33,127 bases of DNA from Candidatus Avelusimicrobium aviculae (lineage in GTDB: Bacteria; Elusimicrobiota; Elusimicrobia; Elusimicrobiales; Elusimicrobiaceae). A model generated the notes under the pieces. That model did not search any database. It was not told where the DNA came from and saw only the letters and a program-made list of their open reading frames with translations. This document shows positions 30,813-33,127 of the stretch, in pieces. The stretch spans positions 1 to 33,127 of the forward strand of contig CALUXF010000018.1 of the NCBI GenBank assembly GCA_944324655.1, read 5' to 3'. Position 1 is the stretch's first letter. Each line of letters opens with the position of its first letter. Position numbers and translations under genes: made by a program.

Positions 30813-31922
30813 ATGAAAGACAACTTTTTTTGCAGAGGTGCTTTATTGTATCTTGCTGTGCTGTTGCTGTTTCCCGGTTTGGCGGAAGGGCAGGGCTGGC
30901 TTGCGGGCAAATGGCGCAATTTACGCCAGATGAATAAAATGCTGGCCGGGAAAGAGAGCAATTCCCAGTTAACGCACCTTTTATATAAACGAGTTGTGCT
31001 TGCTAGAAATTTACACTATCATTGGCAAAGCCGTCATACGGATGACTTTTTGTTTATGGAAAATCAGTTTAAGTATCTGCTCCCGGTATATTCGGTGGGG
31101 GAGCCGGACGCTTGGCAGGAGTTGGACACACGTATAGATAATGCGTGGGTTTATTCCAATAACCGTTATATGCTTGCAGCCCGCGTGCGGTTGGAGCATG
31201 CTTGGTCCCGCTTGCGGCACTTTATGCCGAAAATGGAAAAAGAGCTGCGTATTTCTTTTCAGGAAAACATGCCGTGTATTCCGGATTCGGCTAAATATGT
31301 GTTTTTGGGGGAAGCGCATGGCCTGGAAGAAATACGGAAATTATTTTTAAACGTGATTTTGACATATCAAAAACAGCACCCGGAAAAGCAAATCATTGTA
31401 CTGACGGAATTCCAGCATGACAAAGGATTGCAATTTACTCCCTTTAACGAGGAAGAGCGCTTTAAAGATTTTAAAAAATTTTTTGATGTCTTGGCTTGGC
31501 ATTATATTCCTTTTGCAGGTTTAGAAGAAGTTCATTCTTCCGTGGATGATCGTCAATTTGTTGGGAGAAATGGCTATACCTATCCCGCCCAGCGGACGGG
31601 AGAGGGAATGCGTCTTCGTAATATGTATTGGGAAAAACGGATACGGGCTTGGGAACGCAAATATCCCCAAGCGGTGTTTTTTATTTATGCGGGCAACGGG
31701 CATGTGGACTATCAAGCGCCCTTTTCTGTTTCCAGGCAATTTCCGCCGGGGAAAACCTTTGTTTTTAGTGTATATAAAAATCCGCAGTTTAACCACATTT
31801 TTCACGCGGCTAGCCAAGCCCGTTTTGTACTTCCCGGCGCTTTACTTACTTGGAATAACCCCCGCTGGGGCCGCATTGCGGGGTTTGATGCGGCTTATAT
31901 CCTTCCTTCTCCAACAGATTAA
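30813..31922 (+). CDS. Exported TIKI/ChaN-like protein, paralogue 7
   Basis: 369 residues. The signal peptide (about 1-26) ends LAEG before QGW. Motifs: GEAH (166-169) after KYVFL, TEF (198-200), GLEE, RN (269-270, RLRNMYW) and GNGH (294-297), then AGFD. It resembles paralogue 3 in the helix before the core (NNRYMLAARVRLEHAWSRLR). It starts one base after paralogue 6 and ends the array. The protease gene 65 bases downstream has its own promoter-like box, so cotranscription is uncertain. Confidence 0.75.
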   Translation: MKDNFFCRGALLYLAVLLLFPGLAEGQGWLAGKWRNLRQMNKMLAGKESNSQLTHLLYKRVVLARNLHYHWQSRHTDDFLFMENQFKYLLPVYSVGEPDAWQELDTRIDNAWVYSNNRYMLAARVRLEHAWSRLRHFMPKMEKELRISFQENMPCIPDSAKYVFLGEAHGLEEIRKLFLNVILTYQKQHPEKQIIVLTEFQHDKGLQFTPFNEEERFKDFKKFFDVLAWHYIPFAGLEEVHSSVDDRQFVGRNGYTYPAQRTGEGMRLRNMYWEKRIRAWERKYPQAVFFIYAGNGHVDYQAPFSVSRQFPPGKTFVFSVYKNPQFNHIFHAASQARFVLPGALLTWNNPRWGRIAGFDAAYILPSPTD

Positions 31923-31960
31923 AAACGGTTTTTGTCTTTGCTAAACAGCTTCTTTGCTTT

Positions 31961-31969
31961 TGCTATAAT
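31961..31969 (+). promoter_or_regulatory. Extended -10 promoter of the trypsin-like protease gene
   Basis: TGC-TATAAT ends 18 bases before the ATG at 31988. It is a consensus extended -10 element; the -35 region is poor. Confidence 0.5.
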
Positions 31970-31987
31970 AAAGACGAAGAAGCCAAT

Positions 31988-33004
31988 ATGAAATTATTTT
32001 TTACATTATTATTTATTTTTGGTTGTTTGCCCGTTTGGGGGCAGGTGGGGGTTATATCCGTTACAGATGCGTCCCAATATACCTCTGCGGAAGATTTTTA
32101 CCATACTTTTGAATACCAAATCCAGCCTTTAGGTAAAAATACCGGTTGGAAAAAATGCCAAGCCACCCGCATTGGTAAACGCTGGTTTGCCACGGCGGCG
32201 CATTGTGTGTTGCCCTGCGCCCAAAGCGGCTGCAATATTTATATGGATTTGTTGGATGAGGACTATACCGCCTTGGCGATGGTAAAATCTACCCCTAAAA
32301 AACCCGCGGTGTTTATTCATCCGGATTATAAAATAGAAATCCCCGCCTTGGACGATTTTGCCCTTATCCGTTTGGATTTGCACCGCGCTTCTTATTCCTA
32401 CTTTCGCCGGGTTCCAAATGTAAAACCCGGGGAGCCCGTCTCCAAGCAAACTTTTGACCGGTTCCTAAATAAAAACCGCCGGGCGGCCTCTAAATTGCGC
32501 CGCGTGCTCAGCGGGGATTTGCCTCCTATTCTTACTTTTGATGATGCTACCTACCAATTAGACAGGAAACTTTCTGTTATTTCTATTTTTGACGGGGTAC
32601 GTGATGTTAAACCCAATCCTAACGCGGCTTATTATGTAAATGATTTAGGGTTTGGATATACTAAAAATTTTGGTATACGCAATGGCATGAGCGGCTCCGG
32701 CGTGATGAGTAATACAGGAGAGTTGGTGGGGATGGTGTCTGCTAATTTATACGTCAATACGGATCAAACAGACCTTAAAACAGGCAAAACAAAAGCAATG
32801 GCGTATGATTTCTTCCTTTTCAGCGCTTTTAATAAACCCATGCGTTCTTTTATGGAAAAAGTAATGGGCAGCGATTATTACCAATTGGATTTTAAAGATG
32901 CCTATCCTCAATTCGTCCGTAAAGGGTCCAAAGCGGATCATACGGTTATCCGGTCTATTGTAAAGGAAATCAGAAAAAAAGCCTCCTCTAAAAAAGCCAA
33001 ATAG
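31988..33004 (+). CDS. Exported trypsin-like serine protease
   Basis: 338 residues. A signal peptide (about 1-18) ends PVWG before QVGV. The chymotrypsin-fold triad is visible: His72 in FATAAHCV, Asp123 in LDDFALIRLD and Ser235 in GMSGSGV, followed by ELVGMVSA. Four cysteines near His72 (C57, C73, C77, C82) could form disulfides after export. The S1-family match is clear, but GMSGSG rather than GDSGG at the nucleophile and an insertion of about 80 residues between Asp and Ser set it apart from digestive trypsins. The last 30 residues are strongly basic. It follows the TIKI/ChaN-like array and could act on the same compartment or process those proteins; that link is inference. Confidence 0.87.
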   Translation: MKLFFTLLFIFGCLPVWGQVGVISVTDASQYTSAEDFYHTFEYQIQPLGKNTGWKKCQATRIGKRWFATAAHCVLPCAQSGCNIYMDLLDEDYTALAMVKSTPKKPAVFIHPDYKIEIPALDDFALIRLDLHRASYSYFRRVPNVKPGEPVSKQTFDRFLNKNRRAASKLRRVLSGDLPPILTFDDATYQLDRKLSVISIFDGVRDVKPNPNAAYYVNDLGFGYTKNFGIRNGMSGSGVMSNTGELVGMVSANLYVNTDQTDLKTGKTKAMAYDFFLFSAFNKPMRSFMEKVMGSDYYQLDFKDAYPQFVRKGSKADHTVIRSIVKEIRKKASSKKAK

Positions 33005-33026
33005 TTTGATCCTTTTTATGGAAATG

Positions 33027-33076
33027 CAAGTCAAGCAAGGTAGTTTTAACACTTGCTTGACTTGTTTTTTTTTTTT
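33027..33076 (+). terminator. Terminator of the protease gene
   Basis: CAAGTCAAGCAAG (33027-33039) pairs perfectly with CTTGCTTGACTTG (33052-33064) and is followed by twelve T. Confidence 0.93.
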
Positions 33077-33127
33077 GATACAGTGGGGATTAACAGGTTA
33101 GGGTTTTTAGAAGTATCTGTTTGGTAA

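Overview
The window reads as one contiguous, gene-dense piece of a bacterial chromosome of roughly balanced GC. The cell is inferred to be diderm: it has a TolC/adaptor/RND tripartite pump, a meso-diaminopimelate pathway and many exported proteins with Sec signal peptides. The gene set and style fit a gut-associated Elusimicrobiota-like lineage, but that placement is inference from recognition, not a computed phylogeny. No rRNA, CRISPR array, transposase or phage gene was seen.

Layout. 1-2222: the last codons of uvrB converge on two minus-strand paralogues of an exported TIKI/ChaN-like family. 2343-5528: a biotin ligase, a stand-alone response regulator, a short tilS overlapping a Qnr-like pentapeptide-repeat gene, and a TIGR02757 (DUF2400) protein. 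5563-12317: a peptidoglycan block in which murE-murD face a minus-strand dapA-asd-dapB-murC operon, so that meso-DAP synthesis sits beside the ligases of the precursor pathway. 12421-14206: sppA and a Yip1-like membrane protein. 14291-20469: a TetR regulator with a probable self-operator, overlapping a TolC-adaptor-RND efflux operon. 20521-21671: an AT-rich accessory patch with a GNAT acetyltransferase and a cluster of direct and inverted repeats. 21672-26059: tRNA-Cys, two candidate small RNAs, tRNA-Gly, two identical tRNA-Thr, tuf, rpmG, tRNA-Trp, secE, nusG, rplK and rplA, closed by a terminator without rplJL-rpoBC. 26221-33004: five tandem TIKI/ChaN-like exported proteins followed by an exported trypsin-like serine protease.

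The most unusual content is the seven-member exported TIKI/ChaN-like family (two copies at the left edge, five in tandem at the right). All seven keep a GExH motif, a following Glu, an Arg-Asn pair and a final GxxH motif, the expected signature of this putative metal-dependent hydrolase fold, while the rest of each protein has diverged into three subtypes. The adjacent exported trypsin-like protease suggests a secreted or periplasmic proteolytic or host/polymer-interaction locus of unknown target.

Other notable points: EF-Tu whose switch I loop lacks the usual PEExxRGITI signature; a promoter style built on extended -10 boxes (TGnTAnAAT), with several first genes having the -10 box only 6-7 bases before the start codon and no Shine-Dalgarno sequence, suggesting leaderless mRNAs; a candidate three-way-junction small RNA at 21875-21981; and an RND adaptor that seems to lack its alpha-hairpin.
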